A stretch of 64,000 nucleotides of DNA from Calamus simplicifolius (Eukaryota > Streptophyta > Magnoliopsida > Arecales > Arecaceae), in the NCBI GenBank assembly GCA_900491605.1, contig UESW01000079.1, positions 1-64,000 on the forward strand, in the 5' to 3' direction. The notes under the pieces are model-generated. The model made no database searches. It saw nothing but the letters and a program-made list of their open reading frames with translations, and was not told where the DNA came from. Below are positions 21,900 through 32,395 of this stretch, piece after piece. Within the stretch, counting starts at the first letter, position 1. Every line of letters starts with the position of its first letter. The translations under genes were made by a program, and so were the position numbers.

Positions 21900-23798
21900 G
21901 CGATCGATCCAAGCCATGATCTCGATTGGCGACAATCGATCTCGGACCGTTGCGATCAATCTGATCGGCGATGATCCGACGGTGACGATCGATCCAAGCT
22001 ATGATCCCGATCGGCGACGATCGAACTCGGACCGTTGCGATCAATCCGATCGGCGACGATCCAATGGTTGCGATCGATCCAAGCCATGATCCCGATCGGG
22101 GACGATTGATATCGGACCGTTGCGATCAATCCAATTGGCGATGATCCGACGGTTGCGATCGATCCAAGCCATGATCACGATCGGCAACGATCGATCTCGG
22201 ACCGTTGCGATCAATCCGATCGGCGATGATCCAATGGTTGTGATTGATCCAAGCCATGATACCGATCGGCGACGATCGATCTCGGACCATTGCGATCAAT
22301 CCGATCGGCGACGATCGATCTCGGACCATTGCGATCAATCTGATCGATGACGATCCGACAGTTGCGATCGATCCAAGCCATGATCCCGATCGGCGATGAT
22401 CGATCTCGGACCGTTGTGATTAATCTGATCGATGACGATCCGATGTTTGCGATCGATCCAAGCTATAATCCCGATCGGCGACGATCGATCTCGGACCGTT
22501 GCGATCAATTCGATCAGAAATGATCCGATGGTTGCGATCGATCCAAGCCATGATCCTGATCGGCGACGATCGATCTTGGACCATTGCAATCAATCCGATC
22601 GGCGATGATTCGACGGTTGCGATCGATCCAAGCCATGATCCCGATCGGCGACGATCGATCTCGGACCATTGAGATCAATCCGATCGGTGATGATCGATCT
22701 CGGACCGTTGCGATCAATTCGATCAGCGATGATCCGACGGTTGCGATCGATCTAAGCCATGATCCCAATCGGCGATGATCGATCTTGGACCATTGTGATC
22801 AATCCGATCGGCGACGATCGGACGGTTGCGATCGATTCAAGTCATGATCCCGATCGGCGACGATCGATCTCGGACTGTTGCAATCAATCCGATCGGCAAC
22901 GATCCAACGGTTGCGATCGATCGAAGCCATGATCCCGATCGGCGACGATCGATCTCGGATCGTTGCGATCAATTCGATCGGCAATGATCCGACGGTTGCG
23001 ATCGATCAGAGCCATGATCCCGATCAGCAATGATTGATTTCGGACCGTTGCGATCAATCCGATCGGTGACGATCGATCTCCGACCGTTGCGATCAATCCG
23101 ATCGACGATGATCCGACGGTTGCGATCGATCCAAGCCATGATCCGATCGGCGACAATCGATCTCGGACTGTTGTGATCAATCCGATCAGCGACGATTCGA
23201 TGGTTGCGATCGATCTAAGCCATGATCCCGATCGGCGATGATCGATCTCGGAACATTGAGATCAATCCGATCGGCGACGATCGATCTCGAACCATTGCAA
23301 TCAATCGATCGGCGACGATCCGATAGTTGCGATCGATCTAAGCCATGATCCCGATCGGCGACGATCGATCTCAGATCGTTGCGATCAATCCGATCGGCGA
23401 TGATCCGACGATTGCGATCAATCCAAGCCATGATCCCGATCGGCGATGAACGATCTCGGACCGTTGCGATCAATTCGATCGGCGATGATCTGACGGTTGT
23501 GATCGATCCAAGCCATGATCCCGATCGACAATGATCGATATCGGACCGTTGCGATCAATCGGATCGGCGACGATCCACGGTTGCGATCGATCCAAGCCAT
23601 GATCCCGATCGGTGACAATCGATCTCGGACCATTGCGATCAATCCAATCGGCGATGATCCAATGGTTGCGATCGATCCAAGCCATGGTCCCGATCGGCGA
23701 CGATCGATCTCGGACCGTTGCGATCAATCCGATCGGCAACGATCCAACGGTTACGATCGATCCAAGCCATGATCCCGATCGGCGATGATCGATCCGAC
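21900..23798. repeat. 85-bp GATC-rich satellite array 1 (about 22 units)
   Basis: CCAAGC(C/T)ATGATC recurs at 21909, 21994, 22079, 22164 and 22249, exactly 85 bp apart. The unit contains GATCGATCCAAGCCATGATC, CGATCGGCGACGATCGATC, TCGGACCGTTGCGATCAATC and CGATCGGCGATGATCCGACG. It is GC-richer than its flanks and dense in GATC/CGATCG. Some intervals carry an extra 39-bp half-unit. It begins right after GCACACTGATTTG of the CACTA subterminal repeat and ends at GATCCGACGCATGTAAC. Confidence 0.95.
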
Positions 23799-24038
23799 GC
23801 ATGTAACAAAATTAATTTTTTTAAAACAATTGCGATGCATTTCATTGCGTCGCAATGTTTTATTTTTAATTTTTTATCTTTTAATTATATTTTATAAAAT
23901 TTAATTTTTTAAAAAAATTACGATGCATTATTTGCGTCGCTAAATTAAAAATTAATTTTTTTTTTGGTTTATTGCATCGCTAATGCATCGCTATTTAACA
24001 TAATTAATTTTTTAAAAAAAATGGCAACACACTAAGTT
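23799..24038. repeat. CACTA subterminal spacer between the two satellite arrays
   Basis: AT-rich sequence with TTGCGTCGCTAAATT and GCATCGCTAATGCATCGC motifs. Its start (GCATGTAACAAAATTAATTTTTTTAAAA) repeats the sequence just after array 2 (about 25090), showing that array plus flank was duplicated as a block. Confidence 0.8.
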
Positions 24039-25089
24039 GCGATCAATTCGATCGGCGATGATCCAACGGTTGCGATCGATCCAAGCCATGATCCCGATCG
24101 GTGACGATTGATCTCGGACCGTTGCGGTAAATTCGATCGGCGACGATCCGATGGTTGCGATCGATCCAAGCTATGATCCCGATTGGCGATGATCGATCTC
24201 GGACCGTTGCGATCAATCCGATCGGCGACAATCAGACGGTTGCGATCAATCCAAGCCATGATCCAGATCGGCGATGATCGATCTCGGACCGTTGCAATCA
24301 ATTCGATCGGCAATGATCCGACGGTTGCGATCGATCCAAGCTATGATCCTGATCGGCAACGATCGATCTCGGACCATTGCGATCAATCCGATTGATGACG
24401 ATCCGACGGTTGTGATCGATCCAAGCCATGATCCCGATTGGTGACGATCGATCTTGGACCATTGCGATCAATCTGATCGCGACGATCCAACCGTTGTGAT
24501 CGATCCAAGCCCTGATCCTGATCGGCGACGATCGATCTCGGACCGTTGCGATCAATCCAATCGGCGATAATTCGACGGTTGCGATCGATCCAAGCCATGA
24601 TCCCGATCGGCGATGATCGATCTCGGACCATTGGGGTCAATCCGATCGGCGATGATCGATCTCGGACCATTTTGATCAATCAGATCGACGATGATCCGAC
24701 GATTGTGATCGATCCAAGCCATGATCCCGATTGGCGATGATCGATCTCGGACCATTGCGATCAATCCGATCGGCGACGATCCGACGGTTGCAATCGATCC
24801 AAGCCATGATCCCGATCGGCGACGATCGATCTCGGACCATTGCGATCAATCCGATCGGCGATGATCCGACCGTTGCGATCGATCCAAGCCATGATCCCGA
24901 TCGGCGACGATCGATCTCGGACCGTTGCGATCAATCTGATCGGCGATGATCCGACGGTTGCGATCGATCCAAGCCATGATCCCGATTGGTGATGATCGAT
25001 CTTGAACCATTGCGATCAATCCAATCGGCGAGGATCTGACGGTTGCGATCGATCCAAGCCATGATCCCGATTGGCAATGATCAATCTGA
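24039..25089. repeat. 85-bp GATC-rich satellite array 2 (about 12 units)
   Basis: Same 85-bp unit and orientation as array 1, entered after ACACACTAAGTTGCGATCAA and left at CAATCTGATGCATGTAAC. At least one extra 39-bp half-unit is present (about 24620-24670). Confidence 0.95.
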
Positions 25090-25864
25090 TGCATGTAACA
25101 AAATTAATTTTTTAAAATAATTGCGACGTATTTCATTGCGTTGCAATGTTTTATTTTTAATTTTTTATCTTTTAATTATATTTTATAAAATTTAAATTTT
25201 TTAAAAAAATTGCGACGCATTATTTGCGTCGCTAAATTAAAATTAATTTTTTTTATTTTCTGGTTTATTGCGTCGCTAATGCGTCACTATTTAACATAAT
25301 TAATTTTTTAAAAAAAATGGCGACGCACTGAGTTGCATCGCAATATTTTTATTTCGTAATTATATTTTATAAAAATTAATTTTTCTTAAAATAATTGCGA
25401 GGCAACTTGTTGCGTCGCAATGTTTTATTTTTTAAAAAAAATTGCGACGCAATACTTGCGTCGTGAAATTAATTTTTTTTAATTTTTTGATTTATTGCAT
25501 CGCTAATGCGTAGCTAATTAATATAATTAATTTTTTAAAAAAACATTGCGATGCAATGAAATGCGCCGTAATATTTTTATTTTATAATTTTATTTTATAA
25601 ATATTAATTTTTCTTAAAATAGCGATGCACTATTTGCATCGCTAAATTAAAATTTAATATTTTTTAATTTTTTGAGCTATACATCGCTATTGCGTCGCTA
25701 AATAGCGACTCATGTTTATGGGGTCGCTAAATGCGTCACTATTTTTTTTGTTGTCGCTAAGGCGTCGCAATTTTATCGTAATTTAGCGACGCAAAGGTGC
25801 GTCGCTAAATTTGCATCGCTGCGTCGCTAAATTTGCATCGCTATTTTAGTATTTTCTTGTAGTG
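25090..25864. repeat. Right subterminal and terminal inverted repeat of the CACTA
   Basis: GCGTCGC/GCGACGC motifs lie between A/T runs, then a dense run of TTTAGCGACGCA-type motifs (25740-25850), then ...ATTTTCTTGTAGTG, the inverted CACTACAAGAAAAT terminus. Confidence 0.85.
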
Positions 25865-26596
25865 AATCATGGCTGACCTAAGGGACTTCACCTAGAGGGG
25901 GGCTCAGGCTCATTGGGTTGCACACCAACTCTAAGCTTAGAAAGCTTTGGAAAGTTTTACTGTACTGCCTTTCAATGCAGTAAATACGTATTGACCGTGC
26001 GGATTGACCATCTGCACGTACAGTGACCCAATGGACCTTACCATGCATGAGACATGCGAACAGCCAATTCGCATGCGCTTAGTGCATGCCTTTTCTTGGG
26101 AAGCTCTGATGGTGGGCCAAAAGACGCGTCTTTCTAGTGGACTGAATTGTACCGATGGACTGTGGATTTGTTGTGGAAGCAAGAGAATTTCGGCGTTCAC
26201 AGCCAATCACACAGAGATTCGATTGCTCCCATCAAGCTAAGTCATCTCAATCACTCTCTCAACCGGATGCAACCAATTTTTGTTTATTACAAGTAGTTTG
26301 ATTGAAGAGCGAAACAGATATGTCAATCTGTGCCTAAGATACGAACAAATACAAGAACTCACCGCAAAATAATTAGTACATGCAATGCCTTCAGTAGGTT
26401 TCAAATATAAACACAATTTGAACTTGAGCATTTAAATTGTAAAGTCTTGAAGAATTATGGATTTTAAATTGTAGTTATCCCAATGATAATAATTTTCTGT
26501 TCTTGGCTGCAAAACTGTCAAGAAAGAACAAACAGAGAGCACTCTTTATTCCAAAGTGTTTTTCCGCCTTCACAACCAAGCCTTCTTCTAAGCCTA
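25865..26596. other. Intergenic region with no recognisable gene
   Basis: Unique-looking sequence between the CACTA end and the prolamin-like gene. Open frames here lack family features. The right part is presumably the 3' UTR of the neighbouring minus-strand gene. Confidence 0.5.
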
Positions 26597-27085
26597 CTAC
26601 AGCTTCGACGCTGGCCCCGCGAAGAGAACCTCTAGCTGACAGAATTCAATAAGGCCGGGTGTATCGATCTCGATCCCTGCCTTCCCGCCAGCGAAAAGAA
26701 TATCCCAGCAGTCGCTCTCCTTCTTGTCCACAGCCACAACGATGCGGCAGCACTGCCTGTTCAGCGCCTTGGCATCTCGATGCCCGTGCAACAGCGCCAG
26801 GGTCACCCCATCGATGCATTTCTCCCCCAAACCCTTCTGCCTCAGCTGCTCCAGACACCATTTCGCCTTCTTCTTGTCCTCCGCTATCGTGGCATTGATC
26901 TCCCTTTGCGTCCCGTCGCCGGTGACGCCGCCAAGGTCTTCACCGACCGGCCCCTCGGCCGCGAACCCCAAGCCGGGGTCGTATCTCAATGGAGTTACGG
27001 TTCGGTCATCCAAGCCGACGGCGACCGGCATGGCAAAGGCGAAGATGGCGATGGCGATGACGATAGCGGCCTCGGCCTTAGCCAT
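26597..27085 (-). CDS. Secreted prolamin-like (ECA1 gametogenesis-type) cysteine-rich protein, 162 aa
   Basis: Small secreted protein; the prolamin-like family (Pfam Prolamin_like) includes ECA1 and egg-cell EC1 proteins of plant reproduction. An uninterrupted single-exon frame starts at ATG 27085. Residues 1-24 form a hydrophobic signal peptide (AAIVIAIAIFAFAMPVAVG). Six cysteines at 77, 90, 112-113, 126 and 149 follow the C..C..CC..C..C order of the family. The 25-70 linker is acidic and Gly-rich, with one N-glycosylation site (NAT). It sits between a CACTA and a retrotransposon but looks intact. Role and tissue are inferred from the family only. A generic 2S/LTP-like helical fold without the reproductive role is possible. 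Confidence 0.72.
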   Translation of the reverse strand: MAKAEAAIVIAIAIFAFAMPVAVGLDDRTVTPLRYDPGLGFAAEGPVGEDLGGVTGDGTQREINATIAEDKKKAKWCLEQLRQKGLGEKCIDGVTLALLHGHRDAKALNRQCCRIVVAVDKKESDCWDILFAGGKAGIEIDTPGLIEFCQLEVLFAGPASKL

Positions 27086-27719
27086 GGTGGGATTAGGATG
27101 GCTGTAAAAATGCCTCTTGCGAGATGGGCCAGCTTGCAGCAGATATAGCGCAGGTGAGAGATGGACGGAGCGTTATACGTTATGCGGCAATGCTTGCTGA
27201 TAGAATGCTTAATTAAATAAAAGCTGGTTTGAGATGTTTAAAGGGCTTAGAGTTAATAACCTTTTCTTTGACATTTATGAGTAACATAACTCCTATTCCT
27301 TAATTTCTTGTTTTGATAAACTGTAAGTACGTCATTTTAATTAATTAGAACGGATGCTTCTCAAATAAGATCATGCTTTTTTATGTTATCGTTTGAGTAC
27401 AATAGAGAGTGGAATAGAATTATTCTCACTCATGTCGTAAATCAATTAATTATGTTTTTCTCTTTCTTTTTCTACCATATGAAAAAAAATAGAGGAGTAA
27501 TGTTAAAATATATTTGATATTTATTCCTTTTTCTTTTTTCTCTTTTGTTTACTCAAGCAATCAAATGCCAAAAACACTTATTTTGCAATGTAAATTAATC
27601 TTTTTTTATAATATTTAAATAATATTTTTTTTTATTTTCTTTAAATTTATGTTTTAATCAGATGTTGCCTTGAAAGATAATATCACCTTTTCTTAGCTTG
27701 ACTTGGGCTTAAGAGATTA
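27086..27719. other. AT-rich intergenic/promoter region of the prolamin-like gene
   Basis: No ORF of note. The minus-strand promoter of the neighbouring gene should lie near 27090-27250. AT runs dominate from 27230 on. Confidence 0.45.
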
Positions 27720-27724
27720 AGTAT

Positions 27725-28650
27725 GGATGAAGGGTAAAATCATCATTGCATTATTGATTGCCCACGTCGACAATTGGGTCCGACACCATTGGGACACCCT
27801 GCTAGCCAGCTGGCATGACATCCAAGCGACGAAGCGAAATCACCTTTAGCAAAGTCGGGTCATCCCAACAACCTGAGCTATCTTCATACCGTGGCCGCCC
27901 TGGCCGAGCCATTCCTCTGTAAGTCGAGCTATCCTTATCTCTTGGCCCCAGCCCAAGCGATCTCTATGCCTCGCTAGCCGAGCTATCCTTATCTCTTGGC
28001 CTCAGCCCGAGCGATCTCTATGCCTCGCTAGCCAAGCTATCCATAACTCGGCCTGCCCGAGTGATATCCATACCTCTGCGAAACCATGAAAACCAAACAA
28101 GGATTCACATAGGCAATCATACCTGTGCTACCGGAAGCGGCCTAGAGCCTATACGATCGCTGAATCTCAAAGCGTCGGATAGCCCTCTCGACCGTCGATC
28201 CTTTAACTGACAAGATACGGATCCCACCAGCCTCACAACAAACCCGATTCGAATCCTAACAGTTTTCGGACCTCATCTAGAGCATGTCCAAGGCATCAGA
28301 TGATCGCCTATAAATATCACCACCCTCAAGCCTCTCAGGTATGTCTATTTTCTACGCTCATTTTTCGTACATAGTTCTGGGACACCCATTGAAGCTCTCC
28401 CTGAGCTCGGAGCTCTCGATAGAGAACACCCGCCAAAAGGGGAGCTCTTCTGTGAGAGTCTTCTCCTCACATCTGTTTGTTGTGAATCTCCACTGACTTG
28501 GGCATCGGAGGGTCCTTCGCAGAGGACAACCCCCACATTATCCTCTGCGCGCAGACTGTCTTGCAGGTTCTACCCCGAGGCGGCGAGATCGGCGTCCGGA
28601 TCAGGAGCCAGGAGCGCACCCAAGTCGGAGAACGGATTTCCGTAGCAACA
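27725..28650 (+). repeat. 5' LTR of element B (926 bp)
   Basis: The first base is G where the 3' LTR has T (TGATGAGG). It is about 56 bp longer than the 3' LTR because a ~54-bp block (CCGAGCTATCCTTATCTCTTGGCC...GCCTCGCTAG) is present twice (about 27925-28035) and only once in the other LTR. The GC-rich inner end leads directly to the PBS. Confidence 0.9.
28309..28316 (+). promoter_or_regulatory. TATA box of the element B LTR
   Basis: CCTATAAATATCACC is the best core promoter in the LTR, and the 3' LTR keeps the same sequence (about 37824). It would drive gag-pol transcription. Confidence 0.6.
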
Positions 28651-28651
28651 G

Positions 28652-28668
28652 ATTGGCGCTAGAGGAAG
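28652..28668 (+). other. Primer-binding site of element B
   Basis: ATTGGCGCTAGAGGAAG follows the 5' LTR. The TGG core starts at 28654, as expected for pairing with a tRNA 3' end. I did not assign the tRNA. Confidence 0.65.
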
Positions 28669-28701
28669 GGCCTCAAGTCCCATAAACTTGTAATCTAGGA
28701 G

Positions 28702-30270
28702 ATGAGACTCAAGAACCAGATGAAACATCCTCTAATGGCCAATCGGAGGAGAGCCACCTCTGAGGCTCAAGATCAGGCTGCTTCTCAAAGGCTTGATCCG
28801 ATTAGCGAGGCGACACCACTGCTACCACCACCAGCTGAAACTCCTTCGCCACCAGCGACGGTGGTAACCCTGGACCAGTTCGCTACTCTAGTTCAGTAGA
28901 TCCAAGCATTGACCCAGTTGGTCCAGGGATTCCAGGCAATCCCTGGCCCTGTTGCTCCTGCTTCTTAGCCTCACGAAGAGGCCGCTGCCCCTGCCCTGCC
29001 TGTGATCTCTTCTTCCGATCTGCCTAGAGCGGTAGATCTTGGTTGCCAGCCTGCAAAGGCGAAGCCGGCGCTGTAGCGAGCTGGAGGGAAAAGCCCGCTC
29101 GGATCAAGGCGAGTCCACTCCCCCTCCCCGATGTCTTCCCAAGATTCGATACCGCTGACATCCTCTCCTCGCCCGATCCCTCATACCACTCTGGATGAAG
29201 GGATCAGCCAACAGATGCGGGAGATACGGCGAGAATGGCGTCGGGAGTTAGACGCCGCCAAACAAGCTCCTCCATCCCAGCCGAGGGCGGAGCAGGGCAT
29301 CCCCTTCTCCGAGAGGATCATGAGGGAAGTGATTCCCCCTCATATTAAGCTCTCCGCCATTGAGCCGTACCACGGATCCACTGATCCCGATGATCATCTG
29401 AGCAGCTTCAGGTCCATCATGATGTTCCATGGAGCGTCAGATGCGGTCCTTTATCGTGCCTTCCCCTCCACTCTAAGGGGATCTGCTCGAACCTGGTTCA
29501 ACAGCTTAAAACCAGGTTCCGTTGATTCATTCGACGAGCTGAGTCGCCTCTTCATCAGCCAGTTCATCAGCAGCTGCCGTCACTGGTGAAGATCTGATTC
29601 CCTCTCCGAGGTTAAGCAAAGAGAGGGGGAATCGTTGACCAGTTATCTCAGTCGCTTTAACACGGCCCTCCTAGAAGTTGACTATCTCAATCACGAGGTG
29701 GCCATGTTTTCCTTGGCCGAAGGAGCGTCCAAGGAGGGAGACTTCTACCTAGCTCTAGAGGTTAACTATCCAAAAAGCCTATTGGACATGATGTCCCTGG
29801 CGGACAAGTACGCCAGGGTAGAAGAATCGAGGAGGTTAGCCTAGGCTGAACAGATGAAGAAGAAAGAGGCAAAAGGCTCGGATAGGCAGCGAGCCCACTG
29901 CTGCGCTAGCCCGATTCGCCACCACAAAGCTCCTTCGCCACCACCTCGAGACCAAACTCGGAGTCCGGCCTGAAGATTCGACCGCTATACTCCCTTCACC
30001 GTGCCAAGAGCCCAGATCCTGATGGAGATTGAGCGTCAACTTTCTTGGCCCGGAGAGACCCAACTAAGTACCGTCGCTTCCACCGAGACTATGGGCATGA
30101 CACCGAGGACTATTGGCAGCTCAAGAATGAGATCGAACAGCTAATCTGTTGAGGCAGATTGAATCAGTTTAGGGGCCCCCCTGAACCAAATAATGAAGAG
30201 AATCACCAACCTGAACCTCGCCAACTCCCACCACCAAATCCTTCCGTTATCGGCAATATCAATGTGATAA
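28702..30270 (+). pseudogene. gag of element B, with in-frame stops
   Basis: The capsid-forming protein. From ATG 28702 one frame runs through a Pro-rich N-terminus (stop at about 28897 and again near 28966 and 29072) into the retrotransposon gag domain (29131-29589: AIEPYHGSTDPDDHLSSFR, MMFHGASDAVLYRAFP, SARTWFNSLKPGSVDSFDEL), a stop at 29587, then LTSYLSRFNTALLEVDYL (29635-29844) and a Lys/Arg-rich tail. The stops are isolated substitutions and the frame is otherwise preserved to about 29840, which indicates modest age. The C-terminal zinc knuckle is not recognisable. Confidence 0.8.
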
Positions 30271-31055
30271 CGGCGTCGGATCCCCATATTCTTGGCTAGG
30301 CGAGGAGGAGAGCCTGCCGAAGAAAGCCTGAGTTGATGAACTCACCTTCTCTGATGAAGATCTTGGGGAGGTTAATATTCCGGGTAGAAAGCCTCCGACC
30401 ATCACAGGTGATTTCATCACCCCTGAAGGAGCTATCACTCTGTCAGTCCGATCTGGCACCTGGCCCCGCATGGCTACCATGTTCCTGGATTTCCTCATAA
30501 CCAAGCTCAGATCCCCCTACAATGCCATCCTCAGCGGACCAGGGCTAATATCTCTCAAAGCCATAATTTCCATTCCCCATCTCGCCATGAGACTCCCCAC
30601 TTAATGGGGGGTAGGGGTGGTTCGAGGAAGTCAGATTATAGCTCGACATTACTTTGTTAATGACCTCCAGTTCAGAAAGCCCGAAGTAGACGGGCTGGAT
30701 GCTCGGGAAGATCTCACTGAGCAACTAGGAGAGCCGGCCGAAGAATCGGAGGGGGTACTATTTGACGAGGCTCGGCTCGACTGAACTATTAAGGTCGGAT
30801 CGCAGCTAGGAGAAAAGCTTGGCAAGGACTAATTGAGTTTCTTGGGAGGAATGCTAACATCTTCGCCTGGTACGCATCATACATGCCCGCAATCAGCCAA
30901 GGTGTCCTGGTTCATCACCTCAGCGTAGACAAAACATTTTGGCCGGTCAAACAAAAGAAGAGAAGCTTCACTCCCGAGCGTCGAAAAGCCATTGAAGAGG
31001 AGGTAGACAAGCTCATCAAAGCCAAGTTTATTCGGGAAGTCACGACCAAATCCGG
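30271..31055 (+). pseudogene. Protease remnant and RT N-terminus of element B
   Basis: Starting with a stretch reading ELTFSDEDLGEVNIPGRKPP (about 30330), the frame continues to YNAILSGPGLISLKAIISIPHLAMRLPT (about 30510-30600), the distal part of the aspartic protease. The DSGSS-type active-site segment between them is missing. The linker follows, then AWYASYMPAISQGVLVHHLSVD and KQKKRSFTPERRKAIEEEVDKLI (30883-31040), the conserved start of Tat RT. The frame then fuses at about 31045-31056 to the end of integrase. Stops lie near 30604, 30784 and 30830. Confidence 0.8.
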
Positions 31056-31312
31056 ATGGCCACCTACCAACAAAGAATAGCTCGTTATCACTCCGCTAGA
31101 GTCGAACGAAGGTTTTTACTCCCCGGCGATCTGATACTTCGGAAGGTATCCGTCTCAGAACCGCTGGAGCAAGGGAGCTGCCCCATAATTGGGAGGGCCC
31201 TTATCAAATTGCGGAAGTAATCAGACCCGGCACCTATAAGCTCCAAGATCTAAATAGGAAACCTATTCCTTGGACATGAAACTCGGACAATCTCTGCGTC
31301 TATTATCAGTAA
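31056..31312 (+). pseudogene. Integrase C-terminus of element B, fused after an internal deletion
   Basis: In the reading frame of ATG 31056: ATYQQRIARYHSARVERRF then LLPGDLILRKVSVSEPLEQG, a frame change near 31180, then NWEGPYQIAEVIRPGTYKL and DLNRKPIPWT ending YYQ and TAA at 31312. Element A has the corresponding segment (MATFRRRAAKYYNTRV...RDLVLRK...RQYYQ) at 5654-5920. RT palm, RNase H and the integrase core are absent. By comparison with element A, roughly 2.5-3 kb were lost. Confidence 0.8.
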
Positions 31313-31420
31313 GAACACACCCTTCCCAAGCTTACTCAGTCTACCGAATTAAATTTTCGAAGATTTGCAAAGCTTCTATCTTTATTACTTTCTTTGATAG
31401 CTACAATAAGAAGCAGGTTT

Positions 31421-31736
31421 ATAAATCCTCGGCTGGGCCAAGCGATATCCGTACCTTGGCAGCGCCAAGTAAAATATAATCTTTATAATCCTCGGCTGGG
31501 CCGAGCGATCTTCATACCTTGGCAGCGCCAAGTAAAATATAATCTTTATAATCCTCGGCTGGGCCGAGCGATCTCCATACCTTGGCAGCGCCAAGTAAAA
31601 TATAATCTTTATAATCCTCGGCTGGGCCGAGCGATCTCCGTACCTTGATAGCGCCAAGTAAAATATAAACTTTATAATCCTCGGCGGGTCGAGCGAGCTC
31701 GGTACCTTGACAGTGCTGAGTGATATATTATTTTTT
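31421..31736. repeat. 63-bp tandem repeat, about five copies, in element B
   Basis: CCTCGGCTGGGCC recurs at 31427, 31490, 31553 and 31616, and a diverged copy starts at 31679, all 63 bp apart. The unit contains GAGCGATCTCCATACCTTGG and CAGCGCCAAGTAAAATATAA. It lies just downstream of pol. Confidence 0.92.
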
Positions 31737-32030
31737 GAAGGCTCGGCAACACCGAGTGATATATTATTTGAAGGCTCGGCAACACCGAGTGATATCATTA
31801 TTTGAAGGCTCGGCAACACTGAGTGATATATTCTCTGAAGGCTCGGCAACACCGAGTGATATATTATTATTTGAAGGCTCGGCAACACCGAGTGATATAT
31901 TATTTGAAGGCTCGGCAACACCGAGTGATATATTCTCTAAAGGCTCGACAACATCGAGTGTTATATTCTCTGAAGGCTCGACAACACCGAGTGACGTATT
32001 ATATAAAGCCTCGGCCTATCCAAGTAATTT
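31737..32030. repeat. 33-bp tandem repeat, about nine copies, in element B
   Basis: GAAGGCTCGGCAACACCGAG starts at 31737, 31770, 31804, 31837, 31873 and 31906 and continues with drift to about 32030. Each copy has the inverted motif CTCGG...CCGAG. It directly adjoins the 63-bp array and shares the words CTCGG and CCGAG with it, so it may derive from it. Confidence 0.9.
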
Positions 32031-32395
32031 CTCAAACACTCTGATGCGACTGAGACGTCCTGTTATGCTTCGGCAGAGGTTAGTAACCTTTCTTCACTTA
32101 TCAGTAGGATTATGCAAGTTATTTCTTTTCAAAAAAATACACACTTCATCCCTCAAATAGGGCCATGCATACTACATGGACTCACACAGCCGCCCAGGCC
32201 TTTCTCCAGCCCAAAACAGAGATAAACACATCCTCCACAGAGGACCGAGTGACATGTTCACAAAAATAAAGTGATAGAAATGCTGTTGAACTTAAAGATT
32301 ATTCTACGAATCGAAAAGTATAAAATGAGAGCGACAACTCTCAACACAAACGCATCAGAAAAAGAAACAGATGTCACAGGAAGAAAGAGTAAAAA
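32031..32395. other. Spacer of element B downstream of the tandem repeats
   Basis: No gene or repeat stands out between the 33-bp array and the poly(A) end of the small antisense unit. Confidence 0.4.

Larger units (their letters stand above)
13216..25864 (-). mobile_element. CACTA (En/Spm) DNA transposon, 12.6 kb
   Basis: The ends are CACTCCAAGAAAAT (13216) and, inverted, CACTACAAGAAAAT (25864). Both are flanked by the 3-bp direct repeat AAT (13213-13215 and 25865-25867), the duplication size of CACTA elements. Subterminal regions are packed with GCGTCGCTAA/TTAGCGACGC motifs, typical of CACTA transposase-binding repeats. The minus strand holds a TNP2-type gene and a Transposase_24-type gene. 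The left end has CACTC instead of CACTA. The transposase frames are broken, so this copy is unlikely to be autonomous. Confidence 0.93.

Noticed and set aside
21900..25089. CRISPR-like array
   Set aside because: Units abut with no unique spacers, and the context is a plant transposon.
21396..25089. The 255-bp macro-unit equals three 85-bp units
   Set aside because: The sequences are unrelated (AT-rich versus GATC-rich), so the match in length is treated as coincidence.
21856..25094. Many 60-110 codon ORFs on both strands encoding Arg/Asp/Ile-rich repeats
   Set aside because: They are by-products of the 85-bp satellite. The period is not a multiple of three, so each turn changes frame, and no start, promoter or domain is present.
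25937..26240. Overlapping ORFs of 78-89 codons on both strands
   Set aside because: No family features or codon pattern. They lie in the 3' flank of the prolamin-like gene.
31394..32160. Repetitive ORFs over the 63-bp and 33-bp arrays
   Set aside because: 63 and 33 are multiples of three, which keeps frames open by itself. No start context or domain.
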